This document shows positions 30,879 through 43,295 of a DNA stretch of 64,000 nt, one piece after another (within the stretch, counting starts at the first letter, position 1; each line of letters begins with the position of its first letter). A program made the position numbers and the translations under genes. The stretch is from Leptodontidium sp. MPI-SDFR-AT-0119 (Eukaryota > Ascomycota > Leotiomycetes > Helotiales > Leptodontidiaceae). A model generated the notes under the pieces. That model saw only the letters and a list, made by a program, of their open reading frames with translations, was not told where the DNA came from and made no database searches. The stretch lies in contig JAHLEZ010000025.1 of the NCBI GenBank assembly GCA_020726505.1, positions 434,001-498,000 of the forward strand, in the 5' to 3' direction.

Positions 30879-32633
30879 TTTCAATATCGTGATTTAGGAA
30901 AAAATGAGATTCGTCTCTTGCGTATCTTCCCCGCAGCGACTTCTATTCTTAAGTGTGAGCTTTTCCATATTTCGCAAGAGAGGCCATGTCCTTACATCGC
31001 TATCTCGTATGCATGGGGGGACGCACACGATACACGCACCATCATGCTTGACGGGCACGAGTTCGTTGTCACCGATAGTTTAATGCTCGCTTTGCAAAGG
31101 CTGAGGTCCAGGTCATCTTCGGTCATCGTCTGGGCCGACACGATTTGCATTAATCAACAGGATATCGAGGAACGCAATCTTCAAGTCCAGGCTATGACGA
31201 GAATTTACTAGAAAGCAGCCGAAGTGGTAATCTAGCTTGGACCAGAGGCCGGGAACAGCAACCTTGCCCTTCAACTGTTGCGCGAATTGCACAATTCTCG
31301 CACTTCAGCAGGAAGGATCCGCGCAATTATCGAGTCACCAGATTTGAGGGCTTCCTTTCGAGTTTTGGTAGCCTTGTTCGATCGAGACTATTGGGGAAGA
31401 CGCTGGGTGGTACAAGAAGTTCTCAACGGCAGAAGGGTTATCGTTTATTGCGGAGCTAGCCAGTTACCTTGGGCTACATGTCTCTCCGCCTCAGACATAC
31501 TTAAACGATACAACTCACACCTAGTTAACGCATTTCTATACGTCGAGGGCCAAACAGCGATATCAGCAAGTGGTAACACGTATGCAGGTCAGCTAAGTTG
31601 CGGTGGGCCCCAAGTTCTTCTCGATTTGAGGAAAGAACGCTCAAGCGGCTTACTTGATGTCCTGCTATACCACCAAGAGAAATCCTGCAGCGAGCCCAGA
31701 GATAGGTTATATAGCCTCTTAGGCATTCTTTCCCTACAAGAGCGTTTGAACTTCCCAGTGGACTACAACAGGCCAGTGCGACATGTCTACATTGACGTGG
31801 CGGACTATCTTCTGACGACAACTAGACGATTTGACGTCATTTGCGCGAGCATTCATTTCCCCGAACATCCAAATATAGATGCGCTGCCTTCTTGATGCCC
31901 GGACTGGTCTCAGCGCCGACGAACTAAGCCAATAGGACACATCTTTCGGTTTTCTGCCGCAGGCACCACGCATGTCGAATTCGACTTCTCCAACTAGCGT
32001 AAGACGCTCAATATCTCCGCCATCTTCATCGACAAAATCTATTCGACTGGGATTCCTCTTAACCCACCAATCGGCAAGGGGGCGCTAATAAAGACATTCG
32101 AGGAGTGGCGGTTGACACTCATCGCAGCAAAGGGATACAACCAAGCTGACCATGAAGCATTCTGCAGAACTCTCTCTTGCGGCCAAGTGCCCGATACTTG
32201 GACGCCCCGAGAATGGTTAGAATGGACATATCGTATCTTTGCCAACTTACTCCTGGGCCGTTATCCCGCCTCGATTTTGGACCACCACCTGATGTCCTAC
32301 GCTTCAAATTTCACTTCGCTCACTTCCGCTTTGCGGAAACAGATACTCTCAGATAACTACAAAACTCTGATAGCAGGAAGCTACGTAGAAGCAATGACAG
32401 GGCGGTGCTTCGCAATCACTGCTTCAGGGCTTCTTTGTCTCGGATCTGGGGCACATTAAATCGAAGATATCATTTGTATTCCTTTGGGGAGCTCTACCCC
32501 CATCATCCTCAGAAAGAGTGGCGAAGGATACACCTATATTGGTGACATTTATGTCGATGGATACATGGATGGCAAGGCCATAGAGGAGTTAGAGCATGGA
32601 ACTCGCGAGTTGCAGCGATTTGCGTTGAAATAG
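30879..32633 (+). pseudogene. HET-domain (heterokaryon incompatibility) protein, multiple stops
   Basis: One continuous frame of about 585 codons encodes a HET protein. The N-terminus has YIAISYAWGDAHDTRTI and VIVWADTICINQQDIEERN. Downstream are DRDYWGRRWVVQEVLNGRRV, KSCSEPRDRLYSLLGI, and the C-terminal DIICIPLGSSTPIILRKSGE with YIGDIYVDGYMDG. It is interrupted in frame by TAG 31209 (Y-stop-KAAEVV; family Gln), TAG 31233 (VI-stop-LGPE; family Trp), TGA 31893 (PS-stop-CPDW; Trp), a TAG near 31996 and a TAA near 32458. No frame change occurs across the gene. The stops fit C-to-T on either strand. HET proteins trigger cell death on fusion of unlike strains; this copy cannot be translated through. 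Confidence 0.88.
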
Positions 32634-34179
32634 GCTTTCGGATGGCATATTTGAGGAGAGCAACTTCGGGAATCGACTGTTGATTGCTTTTGAATATCCG
32701 CTTGACTTTTTGCAAACAAAGAACGGTTTGTCAAGTCGTATGTTAGTGCTCAATACCAGAAGCTCTATATGCTTAGGATGCTGTTGCGCCAAACAAAGAG
32801 CCAAAATCGTAGTTTGGGAGAGTAGGTGGCACGGTCCGTCCGACAGAGGGGCAATGGGAATGGTACGGCGTAACACAAGCAGTGCAGAAGGGGAGTGTGT
32901 CTGATGTGACCCTTTCCATGGACTAAGGCAAGAGACTCAGAATTAGGGGTAGGCTCCATAGCAGCTGACCAGTAGACATTGAATATTTATGGCTATTACT
33001 CGTTTTATGCATTTCAATCGCCGTCACATTCGCTCCTCTCTCAATCAAGCCAGTGCGAGGTGTGGAAAGCCTCAATAAAGCCCTAGCAAAGTAGCGGGAA
33101 GGTGCTCTTCAGGCGGGTCATCTTGACGTAGAGGCCATTGCCACCCGATGTCACACCTGTAAAAGGTGCGAATCTCTTTAGGCCGCTTCACATCCTCATC
33201 GGTCGGAAGATTTTCGACTGCCTTTTGTAATGCGCGATCCTAAGTCCGCAGGAGCCGATACTCTCCACTTGAGCAAGAGGTTGACTTAGGGCCCGTCGCT
33301 CCGTTAGAAAATGCCTATGCTTCGTCCGCCTAAATCTTCCAAGCCTAGCTTATAATAGACTTGCTCCCGACTTAAGAGGAATGTGTTCATAAACATTTTA
33401 GCCTATAGGATAGCCAATTATAAGGCCCCACCACAAATCTAAGTTAATAAGAACTTATTAAATATTCTTATAGTTAATAAAGTAGTAGATATTACTTTTC
33501 GTGGGCGTTTTGCGGCTCATACGAAATATTCTTAGAAGTTCGTCAACAGAGGAAAGTTAATAATATATAATATATTAGTTATTATATATTCTTTAAGTAA
33601 TACGTGCATTATAAAACTATTTGATTTAATAGTATTACTAGGTCGGCGACTGTTTTCGCAACAAGCGCTATTTTAATATATAATTAATAATAGAAGCTCC
33701 GTATAAACTATGAGCTTAACAAGTATATATAGCACTTACGTAGCTTGCTCGAACCTTGCCCAAACCTAAACGTTTCCTTATAAGCTCGTGATGTGGCGCA
33801 CGGCTTAGTAAGCGCATATGCATCTTAGAATACAAAGTAATTATTACCTAAACAAAATTTACTTAGTAAATGCGATAACGAAGTTAGTGCCAAGCTATAA
33901 TTAGAGGTTGTTAGACTTGACTTCGGTAACTCGTGCCGATTTTACGCTAGAGAACAGCCGAAGTAATCTCCACTGCTTACGCGGCTCGGAAATTACTCTT
34001 GTATTCGATTACGTAGTCGAAGCTTCTATAGAAGCTAATATTATGTATATAACTACCGAAGAGCCCTTATGGCTCTTCTCTTAAGCAAGCAAGCAATCTA
34101 CTTTGTCTCTAATCACGTGTTCGACCTACTGCGCTTCCTCTCTCTTCTGATTGGCTCACCTATTTTCACAAAAATCTGT
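32634..34179. other. Intergenic, becoming AT-rich
   Basis: After the HET pseudogene no gene is recognised. From about 33350 the base composition falls to AT-rich, stop-dense sequence like the RIP-affected transposons nearby, but I cannot assign it to an element. Confidence 0.4.
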
Positions 34180-34181
34180 TA

Positions 34182-37100
34182 AAGTCAGTCCGGCTCAAAC
34201 ACAGTAAATTTAAAAAAGTAGTAATATAAAGTATCTGTCTAAACCATAATATGCAGTTAATTGCTAGCGCTCGAACGGACCCACTTTTATCTCAATCGGG
34301 CTGGCGGATAAAAAGTTGTTATTAAATAAGTAAGGTCTTGGCGGGATCAAAATATTTTGAGATTTTATTTTTTATATAATTATGTTTTTAAAATCTATTA
34401 ACGATTTTTTTTGAATTATTTTTCTTTCTAAATTCATTATTAATTATTATATAGCCTTTAATAAGATTTTTTTTTTAGTTTTATTAACTAGCCCTATTTT
34501 ATTTGAAAATAATTCACTTTTCTAATAATATAAAAATTAGAAAAGTATTAACTTAAAGTTTATTTAATAAAATGACTTATAAAACAATATATTATTAGTT
34601 TAATAAATATTTAGTGAGTGACTAATTCTAATACTTAGTCATTAGTGTAAAAGCACTTATTTTATTACTTTAGAATCCTTTTTCTGTCTAGAAACTTCTT
34701 TTTTCTTAAAATATTAATAACTAGATTCTTAAGAAGATTCTAAATAAAGTACTTTTATAACTACTGAGCTAGCTACCGCGCTAGTAAATAAATACTAAAT
34801 CTAACCAATGAAATTAAGCTAAGTGATCTATCTCTAGGGGGTTACCCTCTAGTACTATATCGAACTCTTTCATTTACACTTCTATAATATACTTATAGCC
34901 GCTTTGTTTTTTAATATACTAAGCTACTTGCTTTACGCTAAGCCCTTTCTAGTAAGCGTCTATAAAGCGTGAAGCTCTATTAATATACCTTCGAAGTATA
35001 TTAAGAGGGCAAGAATCAAGAGCTTTAAAAGTAGCTTCTCGAGCCTATAAAATAAATAAATATATAAGTAAATATATCAAAAAGGTAGGTAAAAAGTGAT
35101 ACGTATGTCGTTAAAGGTAGTCTTCTAAACCTGTCGATAGAGGTTTTTATAATAGGCCTAATATATCTCAATTAGGTTTAACTCGCAGTGAAACTTCGGT
35201 AAAAAGAGACACTTATGGCCTCTAGCTAATAATATCTCTTCTAGAGCTGATTTTTACTTAAAGAAGTCCTTATGATTGGCTAGAATCTTTGCTGAGTAAT
35301 AAGTAGCCTTCTTAGTCGGAGGCTAAGAGAGGAGGTTATTACACCTCTTTTTTGCTTCCCTAGTACACTTAGCGATTAGAAGCCTTTTACTTATAATTAA
35401 TTAATAAATTATTCCGAAACTAACAGTTAATAACGTACTAGTAAGTAAACACCCTCTCTCTGCTAGAATTTACTTGATTCCCTTTGGTGTTTCTTCGATT
35501 ATTGTCTTTTTAACCCTCTTTTTTTACTAGGAATTTCAACCTTAATAACCTTCTCTACCTTATAGTTGAGCTCTTAAATAGTACTAACTAGCCCACGAGC
35601 TTGCTTAGCTTCGCTAATATTAAGAGGAAAGTATGTGTCTTAGAATTTGAGTTAGTATTTCCTAAATAGGAAGGTATAACTAAAATACCTTTTGAGGTAA
35701 AGGAGCCCCCCCTTCTCTAAGATTTATAGCAAAAGCGTTCAAAGCCCCACTTTTTTTTACTAGCGTGAGCACTTAATTAGTCAAAAACAAATACAGCTAC
35801 CTTATTAGGGTGCTTTTCTTTGAATATATTAATAGCCTCTTCCACTTACTCTAATAGTTGCTTTATATCCTAATATTCGATTTTTTGCGGCCCCCCTAGA
35901 TATATGATTTTCCGAGTATCTTTCTGACTAATAGTAAGCCTCCCTTTAAGACTTATAAAGTCAGAAACGTGAATAAGGCCTCCTTTACTTTTAGAAGGCA
36001 TTTTTTGTTAATTCTCGTCTAACTAAATACGAGTAAAATAGTCCTTGGCGTGAAAGTAACTTTCGTCGTGGTAGTAAATAACGTGCTCTTTCTCCCTTAG
36101 TAGTAAAGTTAGTAGAATCGGTTGTAATACTTTATTAGCGTCTTCTTTATAATTTATAGTTAACGATTAGTAAAGAGCTATTTACAGTAGGAATTCTTTT
36201 TAACGATATTTAATAATATCTTCTCTCTCGTGGCCGTCAACGTAGACTCCCTTCTTTTCTTTAGTAGCGTAAAAACTAAGACGATTTAACCACTTATAAG
36301 TAGTCGTTTTACTAAGTGGTTTCTATTCTTTTGGCTTTTTACCGGCCTTATTACGTGTACCGGTAGTATTACCGAGAAGAGGTTTCTTATGCTTTTTAGC
36401 CGAAGTAAGTAACCGAGGCATAATTTACGTATTAAGGGCGTGTCGAAATCCCTTTGGTGTAACTGTAGCTAGCTTTTGAGCTAATAACTAAGCTCTATAA
36501 GCTTTATAAACGTCTTTGTTATTAAGATAAGAGCGATTCTTTTACTTGCCACCACGAGTTTCGATTAGTAAATAGCCGTAGGTTCGATAATAGAGATATA
36601 AAGCTCTAATCTTTCGGGCAAGGGTTTTTCTATTTCTAGTAAGGTAATTACTTTTGGCAATAAGTAGAGAGGCTTCGATTCTACCTTTACGAGGTCTCTT
36701 TTTTAAGAGGTTTTGAACGTATTATTAAATAAGCGAATATTTAAAGCGTACGCGAGGAAGTAGCGAAAGGTGCTTATTATTGACTTGTTTTTGATCGAAT
36801 CGAGCACTTCTCTATAAGTTCTTGGTATAGTAAGAGACTTAGAGGTAAGATCAATAGCGTCGCCAATAAGAGAGTCTAATAAAAGCTCTTTTCGTCTATT
36901 ATTAAAAACCTCAACGTCGTTAATATTATCTAATTTAATAGAGTTATCTTCGGCTTCGAATTCGGCCTTTACTTGAGCGTTAAAATCAGAATCTTTGTCG
37001 TCGTCGCTATTGTCGTTAAATCGATATCTTCGAATATATCTTCTTCTTTTTTAGGAGGTAAAGATAAAGGTTTTAGCTTAAAAAAAGTAGAAAGAGGTTG

Positions 37101-38235
37101 TTGAGTTGTTGACTTAATAGCCGAGGAATTAACTAAGCTAGAGGGTGTTTTGTTGACTTTTTAAAGCGAGGTTTGTCGATTTAACTCTTGTTGAGTAGCT
37201 TTAGCTCGTTTACGAGTTGCCGAAGATTTCTCTTTAAGAGGGGCTAATTTACTTTTATAAGAGCCTTTAGATTCTAATTTAAAAGTTAGTTATATTAAAT
37301 ATATATAAAGATAATAAACAATTACTAAAAGTTAGTAGATTAATCACTTTCTCAAGTGGCACAGTTAAGTTACTCTTTGAGTCGATTATTAACTAACGAA
37401 AGTACTTAGAAGTTTTAAACTCTTTAGTAACTTCCTTCTTAATATTTGATTCGTTAATATCCTCCCTATTTAGCTTATTTGGGCTTAGCTCTTTAAGATC
37501 TTGATCTAAAAACTCGTTGGCTTGAGTTATATTATTTTCTTTTTCGTCCTCGCTCTCTGATTCGTTAATCACTTGAGCTCTTCTTTCTTCCGCGAATTCT
37601 AATTCGTCGACTTGACTACTATTAAAAGTAGTAGGTGTTGTAGTAGTAATAAGCTTCGTAGGGCGTAAAGGCAAAGGTAAAGAACTAGAGGCTTTAGGTG
37701 TTTGTTAACGTAGTCGCTTTGTAATTGCCTGAATAGGCGAGCTAGGAGGTGATTTAGCGAGTGTAACGCTTTTATTACGCTTTGAAGGAGCCATAATAAG
37801 TGTTGTGGAAGTGGTGGTTAAGAGAGTAGTAGTGGTGGTGGTAATATTAAAGTAGAGTTGACGTTGAAAGTTAAAGATATTTTAACTCGCTTAATATTAA
37901 GCTAAGGAACACTAATAATAATTAATTATTAAAACTCCACGTTTAATAAAAGTTTCTAATCTATCTTATAGATCTAATTGCTAGCTCTCGAATAGACCCA
38001 CTTTTATCCAAATCGGGCTTAGTATTATAAAGTTATATCGTTGCTAAGACAAAGGGATTAAAAATTTTGAAATTTTTTTTTGTGATATATTTGGCTATAA
38101 CTTTTTAATTACTTAGTAAAATAAAAAAAGTAAATAAGCCAAATAGCTTTATATATTAAAGCACAACTTTCTATAAGAAAAAAACCCCACTTTTTTTAAG
38201 TTTAAAAATTTACCGTGTTTGAGCCGGACTGACTG
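34182..38235 (-). mobile_element. Large Tc1/mariner-type transposon, copy 1, heavily degraded
   Basis: 4,054 bp. Left terminus AAGTCAGTCCGGCTCAAACA and right terminus TGTTTGAGCCGGACTGACTG are complements except for the first base, and TA lies on both sides (34180-34181, 38236-38237). The minus-strand coding remnant starts at ATG 37794 (MAPSKRN), with a surviving stretch 37674-37393 (FNSSQVDELEF, EFLDQDLKELSPNKLNREDI). This matches copy 2 (59.1 kb) residue by residue. Further inside, DDE-type fragments such as a DQ-AHAS motif can be picked out on the minus strand. Stops are everywhere and AT content is extreme, so RIP is likely. About 130 bp near the left end (from 34256) reappears as a direct, not inverted, copy near the right end (from 37974). 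Confidence 0.85.
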
Positions 38236-39899
38236 TATATTTTAATGCTCTCGAGCTACACAGCTCTTTAGAAGCAAGAATAACGATCCGGGCTCAGATA
38301 ATCCGTAGTAAGTAAACTTAAGTATCACAGGTCATCGATCTTAAAGGTTTATAATCCGAATGATAAATGATTTGTAATATCGATTGGAGAATTGTGGCTT
38401 ATTTGCTACTTTCTTTTATTCTTTTGATTCTTTGCTGATCAGCTACAAAACCTTATTTAATTTAATCCGATGTGGAAACCTGTGTAGTATATTCTATTAC
38501 TTATATTAGCGCTACTCGTCTTTTTACTACTTGTAACCTTCTCTAATTTAGTGGCCTTTTAAATTTTAGTTTGGGTACTAAAATCCCCTTGCAGTCTTTA
38601 TCTATCCCTGAGTAAAGACCTGTCCGTCAGATTTAGTAAGGGAACGAAGTCAAGAGTCTATTATATCAAATAGCGAGGAAGAGCACTAGAGGGCTCCTGC
38701 TAGCGAGGGGGTAACAAAAGGAGTAAGCTCTGCCGGTAGCTAGGTAAGCCAACTGCCAAAAAAGACATTAACCGATAAAGTTAGAGAGACGGAAAAGACG
38801 TGCGATATACTAGGGTTTTCGACGGAAGAAAATGCAATCTGGAAAGGGGATAAGGCTTTAGAGAACTATGTTCCAGTTGCGAAGGCGTTTCTCTAGAGAC
38901 TTCTTCATAAGTACCCTCGCGGACAGGTATTTAACCTCGGCGCAGTCATCTCCAGCACAAACAACACCCGATATACTAACGGAGATAAATATAGATCTTC
39001 TAAGGAGATTTTATGAACGGAAAAGCCAAAGAAAGCACTAAGTAAATAAAAGCAAAAGCTCTTCTTCAAATGCTTCCTAGTGCTCGTAGCGTTATCTTAT
39101 TTCCACTCTAGAATTCTCACTGGGAAAGATGGTTTGCGGGTAGCTTTGCGTGGACTACTCGCCGACGACTTAAGCTATCTTGCGGCTTTCGGAAACAGCA
39201 TTATGGCCGAAGTTGCTCAACTAGATACGATAGCTGCAGATCGAGCCAAGTTGGACTTTATCTCGTCTATTAGTCATGAACTCCGATCCCCTCTTCACGG
39301 TATCCTTACCTCAGTGGAGTTCCTACAGGATATAGGGGTAGACCTGTTCCAGAATAGCATGATTAATACTATTAAACGATGTGGGAGAACTCTTTTGGAC
39401 ACGATCTAGCACGTACTTGACTTTGCGAAGATTAATAATTTCACTAAGCCAAAAAGGAATACGAGATAAGACGAAGGGTCGTCTAACCAAGGGCCCCGCT
39501 CAAGAAAGATAGGCTTAAGCGTCGACATCGACGTTAACGTGATCACTAAGGATATCATCGATGCCGTGTACGCAGGCCACGAATTTCAAGCTAATTTGTC
39601 GCTCGGGGTGAACGACGAAGTAAGCGGTTTCCCCTCTAAAGGTCTCCGAAGAAGTGGGGACAACGACAAAAACACAATTCCAGATCAGCCCCTGAATTAA
39701 CTAACATTAAAGAAAAAGCGACTTACAATTGTTATAAACATTAGTTAGAGATTAAACTAGATTTTTAATACATAATCCGGAGCTTTAAGAAGAGTCTTAA
39801 TAAATCTCTTTAGTAATTAATACTCTGAAATATACTAATACGGGGTGGGTTAAGATCTCCCTTCAATCTAAAGATATTAAGCTGACAAAATCTCAAATT

Positions 39900-42800
39900 C
39901 AGGGTGGGAATTAATTAAATTAAATTAAAGTAACTATACTTACTTTAAATTAAACTTAAGTAACTTAATCGTTAATTATATTTTAATTTAATTTAATTAA
40001 AGTAACTTAATTATGACTTAAGTAAGAGTTACATAATTTAAAGAGGGGCGCTAAGATAGGAAAGATAACCTTAAGCTAGCGTACGTTCCTCTTAGCTAAT
40101 AGATAAGGATTTAGCTTATCTTAGCTTCTAGAACCTTCGCGAACCTTTAAAAATAATAAATTAAACACCTAACTTATTAATATTATAACTAATTAATTCT
40201 TTAATATTCTATTACTTATTAAAGATATATTAGTAATAAAAATAAGCTTATAAATCATTAGAAGTATTAGAAATCAATATTTTAATAGAATAATCTAGAA
40301 ATAATTATATTAGTATATATAAAGATAAAGTCTCGTTAGAAATTCTTTTTTTATCTTTATTAAATAACCTCACAACTAAAACACTTAATAACAACTCTAA
40401 TTATTATTATTATTATTACTTTTATATATACCTAAAGTATATAAATCTTATAAAATGTCTTATTCTACTACTACCCGAACGAATATTACTCAAAATCAAG
40501 AGGATTTTAAGCTCTCTGATAATCAACCGCTTATATTTAAAAGAGGGTTATTTATTAAAGAGCTAGACCCGATTCAGCAAGACCCTACACAGCCTCGGAC
40601 AGTTACAGTTAGCTGTACATATAAGAATTGCAAGTAAGTTATATTAATCCTAATTTATATTAAGTTATATATTAATTTAAATTTATAGTAAAACGTTTCT
40701 AAAGCAACGTGTATCACATGCTACAAGTAACTATATATCGCATTATAAGTATAATCATAAGCTAGTATCGCTAGGCTTATTAGATAATGATATTAGTAAG
40801 TAATCTTATGCTAATTATTATTATTAATATATACTAATTATAATATAAATAGGCTCGCAAGCTAGTAACTCTTCTAGTATTACTAGAGATCTACCAGAAT
40901 CTCAAGGCTCTATAAGTGACTATTTAAGCTCTTCTAGAGCTAAGAAGCGAGAATTAAGCGAATTTAATAACAAAGAGTTTAGAGTTAAGATTTTAAACTT
41001 TATATTACAAAACAACCTTTCTTTTCGATTAATCGATAGCCCTACTTTTAAAGAGCTTTTAAGATATTTGAAAGAGTAAGTAAATTCTTTATATTATAGT
41101 ACTTATATAAGCTAATTATTCTTTAGGGATATTCTAACAATTAACAGAAAGATTCTACGAGACGAATTAGATTCTGTTTATTTAAGTGCCTTTAATAGCT
41201 TTAAAAACAAGCTTAATAATTATAAAGAAAATCAAGGCACGTTTAGTCTTACTTTAGACGCTTAGACTGCGTCTAATTAAGACGCTTATTTAGGTATTAC
41301 TATGTAAGTAATTAACTCTTAAATTTAATATATATATAACTAACTTTTTTTATTACAGACACTTTATATGTAAGAGCTTTAAATTAAAGTCTTACTTATT
41401 AAGAATGGCTATACTCGAAGATAGGCACTCCGGAGTTTATATGTGCGAAGTATTATTAAATACTTTAAAAGACTTTAATATTAAATATAACATTAAAAGG
41501 TAAGTTTTAGTACGTATTATTTAAATTATTATTACTAATTCTTTATAGTATTACTCGAGATAACGCATCTTCTAATAATACCCTAATATCAAGCTTTATT
41601 AGAGCTTATGATTTAGAGGCTATTAAATTTCAAGGAGATATAGCTTGTTACGCGCACGTGCTTAATATAGCTACACAAGAGATAATAAGCTCTATTATTA
41701 AAGCCGAAGATTCTATAGAAGAATTAGACGCTATTGGAGCTAAAGAAGAAGAAGAAGATTTAGAAGAAAGGAATATATTTATAAGTAAGTTTATATATCT
41801 TAAAATTATTAAGTATAAATACTAATTAATAAAAAAGGTCTTAATAATATATACTCTTTATGGAAACGAATTCGACTCATCATAATAGCTTTTAAATATA
41901 GCTATAACAATAAACAAGCTCTATTAGCTCAAATTAAAGCTTTAAATATAACACAATTTCAAATGCCTCAGCTAGGTAAGTAATAATAATTATTTTACTC
42001 TTAATAAACTTACTAATTAATTATAGATACTAAAACTCGGTGGTCTTCGACTTATAATATGCTCAACAACTTTCTAATTCTTTATCAGCCTATTAATATA
42101 GTTATGCAAAACTCTAATAATAAGGCTTTTAAGAATAAGAAGTTATTGATCTCAGAAGAAGAAATAATATACTTGAAAAATACTTTATTAATACTTAAGG
42201 TATTTGTTAAGGCTACTAATAAACTTCAAGCCGATAAATATCTTACTATATATTACAAGGTTCTAATGTTATACAATATTTATATATAATTAGACAGGAT
42301 TAAAGAGGAATTAATAGTAAGTTATATTTTAATAATTTTATTATTATATATACTAATATTTATACGAATTTCCGCCTCTTATTAAAGCTATTAACTTAGG
42401 CGTAGCTAAGCTACGTAAATATTATCCAAAGAATCAATAGCTAAATTCGAACGCTCGAACTAAGACTTTATAAATAAGTCTATTATTAGATCCTCGAATT
42501 AAAAAGGATGGATTAGTAAGCTTAGGTTTAAGTCGAGAACAAATTATCGATATTTTAGAAGTATTAAAAGCAGAATATACTTCGTAAGTAATATATCTTA
42601 CTCTTATAATATTATACTAATATTTATAATAGGGAAAAACGAGACTATTATATTAGGTTACCTGTTTTACCTAGAGCTGAAAACCTTAATATATATAGTG
42701 AAAACGACGATTCAAATAATAATATATATATTAACGAGTCTAAAGACGAAAATTTAGATGAATTACAAGCTTATTTAAGCGAAAAAAGATAAAATAAATA

Positions 42801-43295
42801 GGTAAGTTATAATTATAATTATATATATTTAAAAATTTACTAATATTATAATAGACTTTGCCTTTAGCTTACTAGGAGTTAAATAGTTCTAATTACCCTA
42901 TATTAGCTATAATAGCTAGACGCTATTTAGCTATTCCAGCTACTAGTGCTTCTAGTGAAAGATTTTTTTCACAAGGGGCTTTAGTTATTAATAAGCTAAG
43001 GAATAAATTAAATAAAGACACATTTAATATAATAATGTGTTTAAGAAGCTGGGGTACTATTATAGAGGAAGAAAAAGAGGCTAATAAAAAGCCTAATACA
43101 AATATAAAAGAAGCAGAGTTTATATATTAAGAGTTATATAATAATTAAATTTGTTATAATAAATTAAGTAAAAAATTAAGTAACTTTTAAGTTACTTTAA
43201 TTTAATTAAGTCAAGTTGTTATTTAAATTTTAATTTAATTTAATTAAAGTAACTTAATTTTTATTTAAGTAACTTAATGTCTTCTCCCCACCCTG
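39900..43295 (+). mobile_element. hAT-superfamily transposon with intron-rich transposase (hAT-2)
   Basis: 3,396 bp. Terminal repeats CAGGGTGGG...CCCACCCTG, followed inside by long AT-only subterminal repeats built from TTAAAGTAACTTAA and AATTAAATTAAATTAA on both ends. The flanks TCTCAAAT (left) and TCTCAATC (right) look like a diverged 8-bp target duplication. It sits inside the ATPase domain of a histidine kinase pseudogene, in the same orientation. It is less damaged than hAT-1 and differs from it in termini, so it belongs to another family. Confidence 0.88.
40455..43130 (+). pseudogene. hAT transposase gene of hAT-2, about nine introns, few stops
   Basis: Exons separated by AT-rich GTAAGT...TAG introns can be followed from ATG 40455 to TAA 43130. 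Exons 1-2 hold a BED-type zinc finger (VSCTYKNCK | TFLKQRVSHATSNYISHYKY). Middle exons have DELDSVYLSAFNSFKNKL, ITRDNASSNNTLISSFIRAY and YAHVLNIATQEIISSIIKAE, then TRWSSTYNMLNNFLILY. The C-terminal dimerisation domain is ARRYLAIPATSASSERFFSQ with NKLRNKLNKDTFNIIMCLRS. In-frame stops are few: TAG 41263 and TAA 41278 in DA-stop-TASN-stop-DAYLG, where Trp and Gln are expected, plus at least one near 42287. Clean exon-intron structure with few stops suggests this copy was active recently. Confidence 0.8.

Noticed and set aside
39838..39852. CGGGGTGGGT as the left end of hAT-2
   Set aside because: It belongs to the histidine kinase coding sequence (NTGWVK); the true end is CAGGGTGGG at 39900, which matches the right terminus.
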